Source of the DNA: GWB1-38-13 sp964608405
GTDB lineage: Bacteria; Patescibacteriota; Microgenomatia; UBA8517
Direction: 5' to 3'
NCBI GenBank assembly: GCA_964608405.1
Contig: CAZSNC010000019.1
Coordinates: 1-13,861 of the forward strand
Length of the DNA: 13,861 nucleotides
Shown: piece after piece, positions 6,431 to 11,922 of the stretch
Position numbering within the stretch: the first letter of the stretch is position 1
How the letters are laid out: each line of letters starts with the position of its first letter
Program-made: the position numbers and the translations under genes
The notes under the pieces: generated by a model
What the model saw: only the letters and a program-made list of their open reading frames with translations
Told to the model about the DNA's origin: nothing
Databases searched by the model: none

Positions 6431-6889
6431 TTATTTGGAAAGTACAAACCTCCAGTCGTTATCAAGATACACAATCCTGTAGACTCTCCCCGCATCAAAA
6501 AGCACGCTTACATAGTATTTATAATCCCAAACAGTTGCGGAAACCTGGGTTCTGTCGATTCTTCTTCCGACAGTGATCATCCCACACAAGTCCCGCGCAA
6601 GTCCGACATAATTAACGGCTTCCACCGGGTTGTTGGAATAATAATCCAAATCACTTTTGGTAATCCTCGTATAAGATTCTTCCCCACCCTTCACACATCT
6701 TGTGGCTACCGCCTCGTATTTATCAAGTTCACAGAGTGCCGAAAGCTTTGTTGCAGTTGCATCGGGAGATTTCTCAAAAATCTTTATTGTGGGAATATTA
6801 ATGTTGACAATTCCAGCCAGATACAAAGTAAAAAAAAGTAACGTAAAAAGTGTCAGCGTATAAAAAAAGACCCATTTATTGTGTTTCAT
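6431..6889 (-). CDS. Small membrane-anchored protein of unknown function
   Basis: 152 residues with one N-terminal hydrophobic helix at about 7-27 and a hydrophilic domain that should lie outside the cytoplasm. The domain has three cysteines (53, 65, 102), a central predicted helix and a beta-rich end (YKYYVSVLF, RVYRIVYLD, DWRFVL) that could be a small sheet. I do not recognise it. A good Shine-Dalgarno (AAGAGGTGG on the minus strand, near 6900-6908) supports ATG 6887-6889. The small gene 6970-7104 lies upstream on the same strand, 80 bases away; a shared transcript is possible but not shown. It ends one base from the convergent gene at 6429. Confidence 0.75.
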   Translation of the reverse strand: MKHNKWVFFYTLTLFTLLFFTLYLAGIVNINIPTIKIFEKSPDATATKLSALCELDKYEAVATRCVKGGEESYTRITKSDLDYYSNNPVEAVNYVGLARDLCGMITVGRRIDRTQVSATVWDYKYYVSVLFDAGRVYRIVYLDNDWRFVLSK

Positions 6890-6969
6890 TTTGTAGCCAC
6901 CTCTTTTTTAACTATACATCATTAACCGGTAGTGGTGGTACTGGGTGGCAGAAAAAAAGATCGTGGGAA

Positions 6970-7104
6970 TCAAGCCGCTGAACTCATGTAAATACCAGTT
7001 TTCAGAAGCGCTACATCAGCAGCAGCAAAAGCCAGAATTATAATTCCGGCACCAATAAGAACATTTTTTGCGATTTCCAATACTTTGGGCTTTTCAGTTT
7101 CCAT
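6970..7104 (-). CDS. Small single-pass membrane protein (44 residues)
   Basis: Reading the minus strand from ATG 7102-7104 to TGA 6970-6972 gives a 44-residue protein. It has a charged N-terminus (METEKPKVLEIAKN), one hydrophobic helix at about 15-34 and a short tail. The main support is the TATAAT box exactly 6 bases before the ATG, the same spacing as at other genes here, and the protein-like helix pattern. No function is known to me. It lies back to back with the tRNA-Ser gene. It could be a small membrane-embedded regulator or an accessory subunit; nothing in the sequence decides this. Confidence 0.6.
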   Translation of the reverse strand: METEKPKVLEIAKNVLIGAGIIILAFAAADVALLKTGIYMSSAA

Positions 7105-7110
7105 ATTTAT

Positions 7111-7116
7111 ATTATA
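7111..7116 (-). promoter_or_regulatory. -10 box for the 44-residue membrane protein
   Basis: TATAAT on the minus strand, 6 bases before the ATG at 7104, predicting a leaderless mRNA. The region 17 bases further upstream has no clear -35 box. Confidence 0.55.
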
Positions 7117-7152
7117 CAACCTATTCTCTATGCCTTACCTATTACGAACTGA

Positions 7153-7158
7153 TATAAT
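7153..7158 (+). promoter_or_regulatory. Possible -10 box for tRNA-Ser
   Basis: TATAAT 11 bases before the first base of the tRNA. No good -35 box is visible, so the call rests on the -10 match and position. Confidence 0.45.
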
Positions 7159-7169
7159 ATACAAGGTTT

Positions 7170-7261
7170 GGTGAGGTGGCCGAGCGGACGATGGCGTTGG
7201 TCTTGAAAACCAATGTAGCGAATTTTCGTTACCGTGGGTTCGAATCCCACCCTCACCGCCA
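7170..7261 (+). tRNA. tRNA-Ser (anticodon UGA)
   Basis: 92 bases folding as a class II tRNA. The acceptor stem GGTGAGG pairs with CCTCACC, followed by discriminator G and an encoded CCA (7259-7261). The anticodon arm has TTGGT/ACCAA around loop CTTGAAA, giving anticodon TGA, which reads UCN serine codons. A long variable arm (GCGAATTTTCGT-type hairpin) and the T loop GGGTTCGAATCCC are clear; the long variable arm and discriminator G fit serine. The XRE-like reading frame begins at the base after CCA. Confidence 0.97.
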
Positions 7262-7450
7262 ATTGGGGATAAGATAAAATTGCTTAGGAATAAGCAGGGA
7301 TTAACGCAGGACGAATTGGCAAGAAAATCCGACCTTTCCTATACAACACTTACTAAAATTGAAACAAATGTCATCACTAAGCTTTCAATCCAGACGGTTA
7401 TGAAAATAGTTAAAGGTTTAGGCATTGGTGTTGATGATTTAATGAAATAA
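7262..7450 (+). CDS. XRE/Cro-CI-type helix-turn-helix regulator with non-standard start
   Basis: 62 codons make a complete helix-turn-helix domain: GDKIKLLRNKQGLTQDELAR, then SDLSYTTLTKIE as the turn and recognition helix, then SIQTVMKIVKGLGIGVDDLM. The family binds operator DNA as a dimer. There is no ATG, GTG or TTG before helix 1: the frame is open back through the tRNA to a TGA at 7172-7174 and contains none. The best start is ATT at 7262, directly after the tRNA CCA; TTG 7280 would cut into helix 1. The stop is 4 bases before the next gene, so the pair forms an operon. It may use the rare AUU start, or be a remnant that lost its start at the tRNA junction. Confidence 0.7.
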   Translation: MGDKIKLLRNKQGLTQDELARKSDLSYTTLTKIETNVITKLSIQTVMKIVKGLGIGVDDLMK

Positions 7451-7454
7451 TATT

Positions 7455-8420
7455 ATGACTAATAAATTTGTAGCGAGGTTAAAAAAAGCTAATGAGAATG
7501 ATTTGTATGAAATTTCTCTAAAATCTTCAAAGGCAGAAGACCGAGAGGTTTTTATTTTTGAAAAGGGAGATATGTCTGATCTCATTGACAAAAATAAAGC
7601 CGAACAAATACGCAAGAATTTTCTAGAGAATAATATTAGGGTAAAACAAATCACGAACATACCAACACTGCCAAAATTTACAGATAGTGATGAGTTTGTA
7701 AACAAAGTGATGACATTTCGTTATGTTCCAAAAGATATTTTTACCATAGAAAATGAAATATTGATATTTGATGATACTGTAGCTGTTTACAACAAAAATG
7801 AATTACTAATCATTGAAGATAAAATATTTGCTAATAATAATAAGCAATTATTTGCGAGCATTTGGGATCAAGGACAGTCTCCGAATCTTGGTTTTGAATA
7901 TAAACCAAATCATTCTTTTTACAAAAATTTGGATTATTTTATTAATGATTTACAAATCATTGTTTGGCCAGATATCGATGCAAAAGAATCATATAAGGGT
8001 TTTTCTGAAAAACTACTTGGAGAATACATAAAAAATATAATCTCGTCTGATAAATATTACGATGATGCAACATATATAATTGCTTTTATATGGTCATTAA
8101 ACGGAGAGAAAATGATTGATATATGGAAATTTAATGATAACCATGTTGATGACAGATCTGGACCCTTGGGTGATGTAAGAGTTTATAGAGAAGGAAAATT
8201 GTGCGACAAACTAGGTCTTGCAAGCGGAAATACTTTAATAGTTTTAGGCTATGAAGAAAGACTCAGAAGACAGTCAAAAGATTTGAAGAGCTATCTAAAT
8301 GGACCTGTTCCCAAACTACCCCTAGAAATTATGAATGGAAAATCTTTTTTTGATGAAAAAAAATTACCGTCAAACCGAACAAAGCTCGGAGTTCCACTAA
8401 AAGCGGAACGAAAAACTTGA
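7455..8420 (+). CDS. Possible TrmB-like sensor-domain protein paired with the XRE gene
   Basis: 321 residues, soluble. The segment 89-138 (RYVPKDIFTIENEILIF, VAVYNK, LLIIEDK, LFASIWDQ) resembles the C-terminal domain seen beside helix-turn-helix regulators of the TrmB type in archaea and CPR bacteria, as I recall it; no HTH is evident in this protein itself. The second half has RSGPLGDVRVYREGKLC (235-250), SGNTLIVLGYEER and RRQSKDL, unknown to me but likely a conserved module. It begins 4 bases after the XRE stop, so the two may act together, with DNA binding in one chain and sensing in the other. The DNA is visibly more AT-rich than neighbouring genes, suggesting transfer. Function is inferred, not established. 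Confidence 0.6.
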   Translation: MTNKFVARLKKANENDLYEISLKSSKAEDREVFIFEKGDMSDLIDKNKAEQIRKNFLENNIRVKQITNIPTLPKFTDSDEFVNKVMTFRYVPKDIFTIENEILIFDDTVAVYNKNELLIIEDKIFANNNKQLFASIWDQGQSPNLGFEYKPNHSFYKNLDYFINDLQIIVWPDIDAKESYKGFSEKLLGEYIKNIISSDKYYDDATYIIAFIWSLNGEKMIDIWKFNDNHVDDRSGPLGDVRVYREGKLCDKLGLASGNTLIVLGYEERLRRQSKDLKSYLNGPVPKLPLEIMNGKSFFDEKKLPSNRTKLGVPLKAERKT

Positions 8421-8450
8421 AATCGTCCAATCAGAAAGGGTTGCTTCTGC

Positions 8451-8509
8451 GGGCGGGCGGAAGGGGGGTTGGGGGGAATTTCGCCCGCCCTACAAATTTT
8501 GGGCGAAAT
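8451..8509 (+). repeat. Two overlapping, mutually exclusive hairpins with a G6-TT-G6 run
   Basis: Stem A pairs GGGCGGGCG (8451-8459) with CGCCCGCCC (8482-8490); as RNA it extends inward by a G-U and two A-U pairs, leaving a loop made mostly of GGGGGGTTGGGGGG. Stem B pairs ATTTCGCCC (8478-8486) with GGGCGAAAT (8501-8509). The two share CGCCC at 8482-8486, so only one can form at a time. The G-runs at 8451-8476 could also form a G-quadruplex. No T-tract typical of a terminator follows directly. Confidence 0.7.
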
Positions 8510-8657
8510 CAGTTCGAATTTTTTCGAATGCACATCGCCAGTTATCAAAACCTTCAGATTCCTTAAATGTTTTGTTATAGTAAGATTGTCTTATTCAAGG
8601 AAAACCATTCTCTTTATAACTTACTTACTCCTATAATTACTTCAACAAGCGAGAATG

Positions 8658-8669
8658 TCAATATATTGA
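8658..8669. promoter_or_regulatory. Perfect 12-bp palindrome, candidate operator
   Basis: TCAATATATTGA is identical to its reverse complement and lies 13 bases upstream of the TTGACA box of the tandem-paralog promoter. XRE-type repressors bind such short palindromes, so the gene at 7262 is a possible partner; this is inference. Confidence 0.4.
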
Positions 8670-8682
8670 AACCCTATAACAG

Positions 8683-8711
8683 TTGACAAACTTAATTCTC
8701 GGAGGTAAGAT
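8683..8711 (+). promoter_or_regulatory. Promoter of the tandem paralog operon
   Basis: A perfect TTGACA (8683-8688), a 17-base spacer and TAAGAT (8706-8711). The start point near 8718 would leave about 17 bases before ATG 8735, without a Shine-Dalgarno in that leader. A GGAGG at 8701-8705 lies inside the spacer and would not be transcribed from this promoter. Confidence 0.65.
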
Positions 8712-8734
8712 GCTTTCCACAGTAAATAAACACT

Positions 8735-9145
8735 ATGAGTACCGAACAGGGCAAACCGATTCTACCTATAGAGATTGAGCACTCCTCAGATGGTGGTGTT
8801 TTAATAAATCAAGGGGTTGGGGGTTCAAAAAAAATTCTGGGTAAATATCCATCACTAACAAACGCCTACGATGAACTTAGACACAGTAAAGCATTCGAAA
8901 ACTGCCTCAAGTGGGGTCATGTTTTTGGTACATCAGTGCTCGTCTATGCCGGAGCAAATTCTGTGAGTCAGTTCCTAAAAACAGAAGACCCTTTTGTTAA
9001 GATGGTGAATACGGCCTTTGCAACCGTATGTGCCGTCGTAGCCTATAAAAATATCAAAGGAATTGGAGAGCAGAAAAGGAAAGTGACATTTATCAATGCG
9101 GAATTGGATGAGCTAAGAGATTTTATAAATAAATCGAGAGAATAA
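8735..9145 (+). CDS. Two-helix membrane protein of unknown function, paralog 1
   Basis: 136 residues. It begins MSTEQ, has a short beta-like GGVLINQ segment near 20-26, an AYDEL motif at 44-48, two hydrophobic segments at about 62-80 and 88-106 separated by a TED motif (83-85), and a charged helix LDELRDFINK (124-133). The layout suggests a helical hairpin in the membrane with both ends in the cytoplasm. I do not recognise the family. The next gene is a diverged copy, 5 bases downstream. The start is the first ATG after an in-frame TAA at 8723-8725 and fits the promoter at 8683-8711. No enzymatic motif is seen. Confidence 0.7.
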   Translation: MSTEQGKPILPIEIEHSSDGGVLINQGVGGSKKILGKYPSLTNAYDELRHSKAFENCLKWGHVFGTSVLVYAGANSVSQFLKTEDPFVKMVNTAFATVCAVVAYKNIKGIGEQKRKVTFINAELDELRDFINKSRE

Positions 9146-9150
9146 TTACT

Positions 9151-9591
9151 ATGAGTGCTGAACAAGATAAAATACAAGAGATAAAAAATAACATAAGGGT
9201 TACTCCCGCTGCGAATGGTGGTATAGAAATAATTAATACCGTTATAGGTAAAAATTCCATATCAATAATGCGGGAAATGTATTTCTCGCCCATGGAAGCC
9301 TACGATAGTTTAAATTCAAATTTAACTAGACAGAATGCTCGAATGAAATTTGGTTATATTGCTTGCCCACTATCCCTAGGTTTTGGAATAGGATGTATGG
9401 GCCAAGCCATATTAACAGAGGATAATCTTACTAGAGCCATACTTATGGGTGCTTCAGTAATAAGTTTAACTAACGGGTTGAGCATTTACGGGAGAACCGG
9501 GGAAAATGAAGACGCTATAAAAATTATAAAGGCAAAATTGGATAAATTAAGAAGTTTTATCAACAAAAAGGATAAAGAGATTTCTCCATAA
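9151..9591 (+). CDS. Two-helix membrane protein of unknown function, paralog 2
   Basis: 146 residues, starting MSAEQ, with the same order of parts as the preceding gene: GGIEIIN (23-29), AYDSL (50-54), two hydrophobic segments at about 68-88 and 94-113, TED (89-91) between them, and LDKLRSFINK (130-139). The distances AYD to TED (39) and TED to LDxLR (41) are equal in the two proteins, so this is a tandem duplicate that has diverged strongly in sequence. It is 5 bases downstream of paralog 1, on one transcript and perhaps translationally coupled. The two may form a heterodimer in the membrane, which is inference. Function unknown. Confidence 0.7.
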   Translation: MSAEQDKIQEIKNNIRVTPAANGGIEIINTVIGKNSISIMREMYFSPMEAYDSLNSNLTRQNARMKFGYIACPLSLGFGIGCMGQAILTEDNLTRAILMGASVISLTNGLSIYGRTGENEDAIKIIKAKLDKLRSFINKKDKEISP

Positions 9592-9661
9592 ACCCCTCCG
9601 CTTCGCAAAGTCCTCCTTGTCTGATAGAATAACTGGGTACTTGAAATTGTCACTTACAATT

Positions 9662-10156
9662 ATGATCTATTATATTTTCCGTCACGGTGAAACCTTTTAT
9701 ACAAAAAATAATTTCCCGTATGGGGAAAATTTCGAAACTGCGGAAATAATCCCTGAATCCGTTCCGGTGATTGAAAGAATCGGTAGTTACCTGAAAGATA
9801 AAATTGCCGACAACAACTATACATCCCCTTTTAAAAGGGCTCTACAGACTGTTGAGATAATTGAAAATATTACCGGGAAAAAGTTTATAGTTGACGAAAG
9901 ACTATCAGAAGAAGGTTTAAGCAGAGCTCAAGAAACCATCAACCAGCTTGAGGAAAGGTTAAAGGGTTTCGTTGCCAACATCGAAAATAACAAAGTCTCA
10001 AGCATCGCAATCTGCTCCCATGGCTGGCCGATTGCAGCTTTGATCGCAATACTTACAAAAGGAAATGTTACCAAGATGGACCTTTCCTGTTTTCCAAAGT
10101 GTGGAGAATTAACGATTATTGAAAATAAATCGATAAAAACACTGGATTTTAACTGA
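9662..10156 (+). CDS. Histidine phosphatase (phosphoglycerate mutase-like) family protein
   Basis: 164 residues from ATG 9662. The N-terminal FRHGET has Arg7 and the phosphate-accepting His8; SPFKRALQT supplies the second phosphate-binding Arg (59); DERLSEEG gives the acidic loop; and CSHGWPI holds the second His (120). All core residues of the branch-1 histidine phosphatase fold are therefore present. The family includes mutases, cobalamin-pathway and general phosphatases, and the substrate cannot be chosen from this sequence. The open frame starts at TTG 9617, but those codons precede the first beta strand and have no start signal, so ATG 9662 is used. A TACAAT just before the ATG is too close to act as its -10 box. 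It converges with the DsbA-like gene ending at 10165. Confidence 0.87.
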   Translation: MIYYIFRHGETFYTKNNFPYGENFETAEIIPESVPVIERIGSYLKDKIADNNYTSPFKRALQTVEIIENITGKKFIVDERLSEEGLSRAQETINQLEERLKGFVANIENNKVSSIAICSHGWPIAALIAILTKGNVTKMDLSCFPKCGELTIIENKSIKTLDFN

Positions 10157-10164
10157 CCTTTGTC

Positions 10165-10932
10165 CTAATTACTGGCTTCAAGTGCGTTGTCAATTGATTT
10201 TTTAAGATCATCATAACCGTTATTTATATTTGCCTTCTTCCCATTCACATAAAACGTTGGAGTTTCATTGATCTTTAACAGGTATGCTTCGGATTCGTTG
10301 TCTTTAATGCTTTTTTGTATCGATTCCGACGTAAGATCCTGGCTAAATTGGTCGGTGTTAAGACCAAGGTTTTGGGCGTATGAGAATAATTTGTCCTTCA
10401 AGTTTCCGTCACTCCAGTCGCTTTGATTCTTGTACAGAAGTTCACCCATCTCCCAAAATTTTCCCTGTTTCCCGGCGGCTTCTGCCGCTTTGGCGGCGTC
10501 TACTGCCTTCGTATGTTGCGGAAGCGGAAAGTGCCTGTATACAAATTTTAAATTATCGCCATAATCGGCTGCTAACTTACCCAATATTTCGTCCGAATAA
10601 ATTGCACAGGCTGGGCATTCAAAATCCGCATATTCGATTAGGGTTACTTTTGCGTTTGGGTTTCCTTTCACCCAATCATCATCTTTGACAAACAATACAT
10701 TTTCCTTTGAAGTGTTTGCCGAAGGGGTTTTAAACCAATTCAGTACTTTATAACCGACAAATCCGATAATTATAAGTAGTAGTAATATTGATACCACTTT
10801 CTTAATTTTCAGACGGAGATCTTGCTTTGTCGCTTCTTGTGCCTTTTTTTGTTTTGCCAGTTCCCTTTTCTCTCTTTTTGTAAGAGGACGGGATGGGTCT
10901 AAAGAGTTGGTCTCCACTTGTGTGTTTTCCAT
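10165..10932 (-). CDS. Membrane-anchored DsbA-family protein (CPAC)
   Basis: 255 residues: a basic cytoplasmic tail rich in Lys/Arg/Glu (18-45), one membrane helix at about 46-64, a short linker, and a thioredoxin-fold domain of the DsbA/Thioredoxin_4 type. The redox pair is CPAC (106-109) after EYADFE, the classic setting of this family, and TP in INETPTFYVNG is the cis-proline loop. These two are its only cysteines. It is predicted to catalyse disulfide formation on exported proteins. A promoter of TTGAGG (10963-10968), 17 bases, TATTAT (10940-10945) lies 7 bases before ATG 10932. The longer frame starting at TTG 10968 begins in the -35 box and is rejected. It follows the membrane protein gene 10982-11515 on the same strand but has its own promoter. 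Confidence 0.92.
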   Translation of the reverse strand: MENTQVETNSLDPSRPLTKREKRELAKQKKAQEATKQDLRLKIKKVVSILLLLIIIGFVGYKVLNWFKTPSANTSKENVLFVKDDDWVKGNPNAKVTLIEYADFECPACAIYSDEILGKLAADYGDNLKFVYRHFPLPQHTKAVDAAKAAEAAGKQGKFWEMGELLYKNQSDWSDGNLKDKLFSYAQNLGLNTDQFSQDLTSESIQKSIKDNESEAYLLKINETPTFYVNGKKANINNGYDDLKKSIDNALEASN

Positions 10933-10939
10933 GCAAAAT

Positions 10940-10968
10940 ATAATACTATGAATTCGGGGTTGCCTCAA
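10940..10968 (-). promoter_or_regulatory. Promoter giving a leaderless mRNA for the CPAC DsbA-like gene
   Basis: On the minus strand TTGAGG (10963-10968), a 17-base spacer and TATTAT (10940-10945), with the ATG 7 bases on. It starts 14 bases after the stop of the preceding minus-strand gene. Confidence 0.7.
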
Positions 10969-10981
10969 GAAGAGGGATGTT

Positions 10982-11515
10982 TTATAAAATTATCGTGAGG
11001 ATAAGAACCACAAATCCAACGGCGTATAAATAAAGCTTTGTCCTGTTTGCATCAAGTGTTATTTTCATCTCCGAAAACCATCTGTCTAAATTTCCCTTCT
11101 CGCGGAAATAAAATAACTCCTCAATAAAAAGTGCTAAAGATAATCCATAAACCAACCCCCTTCCGAATAAGGAACTACTCGACGTTAAAATAAAAAACGT
11201 AAGAAGCAGAAATACGATCTGGAAATATGCCGTGTGAATAATCAGTTTTTGTCTTTCTTCCTGCGTTTGCTTGATATATGAAACCAGTTCTTTTGCCCGC
11301 TTTACCGAAATCATACTCCTGATATTTTTCGACACTTCAAGCTCGGGCCTTAAGATAAAGGCGTAGATGATGTGGTCAATAATCGGCAGGTAAAACCCCA
11401 TTAACAACCCAAACCAAACAAGCGCATATGAATAACTAAACCATCCCTTAAGTAGGGTCAATACAATAAGAAGGATAAATACCGCAATAAACTTATTAAA
11501 CCCCTCTTTGCCCAT
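10982..11515 (-). CDS. Multi-pass membrane protein of unknown function
   Basis: 177 residues with hydrophobic segments near 8-24, 30-55 (perhaps two), 92-112, 118-136 and 160-177. Between the second and third lies a hydrophilic stretch with SVKRAKELVSYIKQTQEERQ (70-89), likely a cytoplasmic amphipathic helix. There is no cysteine pair, enzyme motif or known transporter signature that I can see. It lies 44 bases after the MGMT gene on the same strand and may be the last member of the pth operon, or be separately transcribed. The ATG at 11513-11515 has neither a clear Shine-Dalgarno nor a convincing promoter. Confidence 0.75.
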   Translation of the reverse strand: MGKEGFNKFIAVFILLIVLTLLKGWFSYSYALVWFGLLMGFYLPIIDHIIYAFILRPELEVSKNIRSMISVKRAKELVSYIKQTQEERQKLIIHTAYFQIVFLLLTFFILTSSSSLFGRGLVYGLSLALFIEELFYFREKGNLDRWFSEMKITLDANRTKLYLYAVGFVVLILTIIL

Positions 11516-11559
11516 AACTAAGACTAAACCATTTCAATACAAAATGCCAGATTAGTATA

Positions 11560-11922
11560 TTAAGATGCTTTTATTTTTTTGGAAGGTTTTGTCAAAAGAT
11601 GTCTTTTCAAATCGACTCTTTTCTTCCCTACAAATAAAACGCCCTCATAAATTAATTTTTCTTTTTGTTTCCTCCATCCGCCGAATGCATATTTTTGTGA
11701 AACCATTCCCTTCCTGTTTACCACCCTGTGACACGGAATCAACTCCCGGTCGGGATTATTATGCAGGAGATATCCGACATATCTTGGATTGACCTTCCCG
11801 ACGCTCACACTATCTGCAATTACTTTATAGGTTGATACTTTCCCTTTCGGAATTTGCTTAACTGCCCGGTAAACCCGGTTGATTATATCCTTCTTTTTCT
11901 TCTCCATTTTTCTGCAAACCAT
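11560..11922 (-). CDS. O6-alkylguanine-DNA alkyltransferase domain protein (MGMT/Ogt family)
   Basis: 120 residues, consisting only of the DNA-binding/methyltransferase domain. The active site LIPCHRVV keeps the acceptor Cys64; many alkyltransferase-like proteins have Trp or Ala there, so direct repair of O6-alkylguanine by irreversible alkyl transfer to this cysteine is plausible. Arg47 in NPRYVGYLL matches the arginine finger that flips the damaged base, and HNNP before the active site fits the hinge. GKVSTYKVIA is the conserved N-terminal helix-turn-helix part. The usual N-terminal domain of Ogt/Ada is absent. The ATG at 11922 overlaps the upstream stop as TAATG, implying coupled translation; ATG at codon 6 is an alternative. 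It sits in the operon pth - unknown - CvpA/CAP - MGMT. Confidence 0.9.
   Translation of the reverse strand: MVCRKMEKKKKDIINRVYRAVKQIPKGKVSTYKVIADSVSVGKVNPRYVGYLLHNNPDRELIPCHRVVNRKGMVSQKYAFGGWRKQKEKLIYEGVLFVGKKRVDLKRHLLTKPSKKIKAS

Larger units (their letters stand above)
8421..8734. other. 314-base stretch without an assigned gene: hairpins, palindrome and promoter
   Basis: The left part (8448-8510) is strikingly GC-rich beside AT-rich surroundings and holds two competing hairpins and a G-run. The middle has TTCGAATTTTTTCGAA (8514-8529) and a TAAGA-TTG-TCTTA repeat (8581-8593). The right part has a 12-bp palindrome and a TTGACA promoter. One plus-strand frame stays open from 8421 to a TAA at 8634 but has no sound start, and I do not call it a gene. 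Confidence 0.6.

Noticed and set aside
8512..8541. Possible att-like copy of the tRNA-Ser 3' end (GTTCGAAT ... CGCCA)
   Set aside because: Only short end pieces match and the middle differs in sequence and length, so it is not a credible direct repeat; no integrase gene is seen.
8291..8548. Minus-strand open frame across the end of the sensor gene and the G-rich hairpins
   Set aside because: It overlaps the antisense of a coding gene, has Pro/Arg-rich content explained by the GC-rich repeat, and lacks a start signal.
8418..8636. In-frame continuation past the TGA of the sensor gene (71 codons open), suggesting readthrough or a recent stop
   Set aside because: UGA is a normal stop elsewhere in the window and the continuation crosses palindromic repeats; without homologs showing a longer protein this is not supported.
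8710..8778. 22-codon upstream ORF after GGAGG (8701-8705)
   Set aside because: Its ATG overlaps the -10 box of the best promoter, so it would not be transcribed from it; it is also out of frame with paralog 1.
9592..9661. CTCCGCTTCGCAAAGTCCTCC segment as a dispersed intergenic repeat
   Set aside because: It looks like a repeat I vaguely recall, but only one copy is in this window and there is no way to test copy number here.
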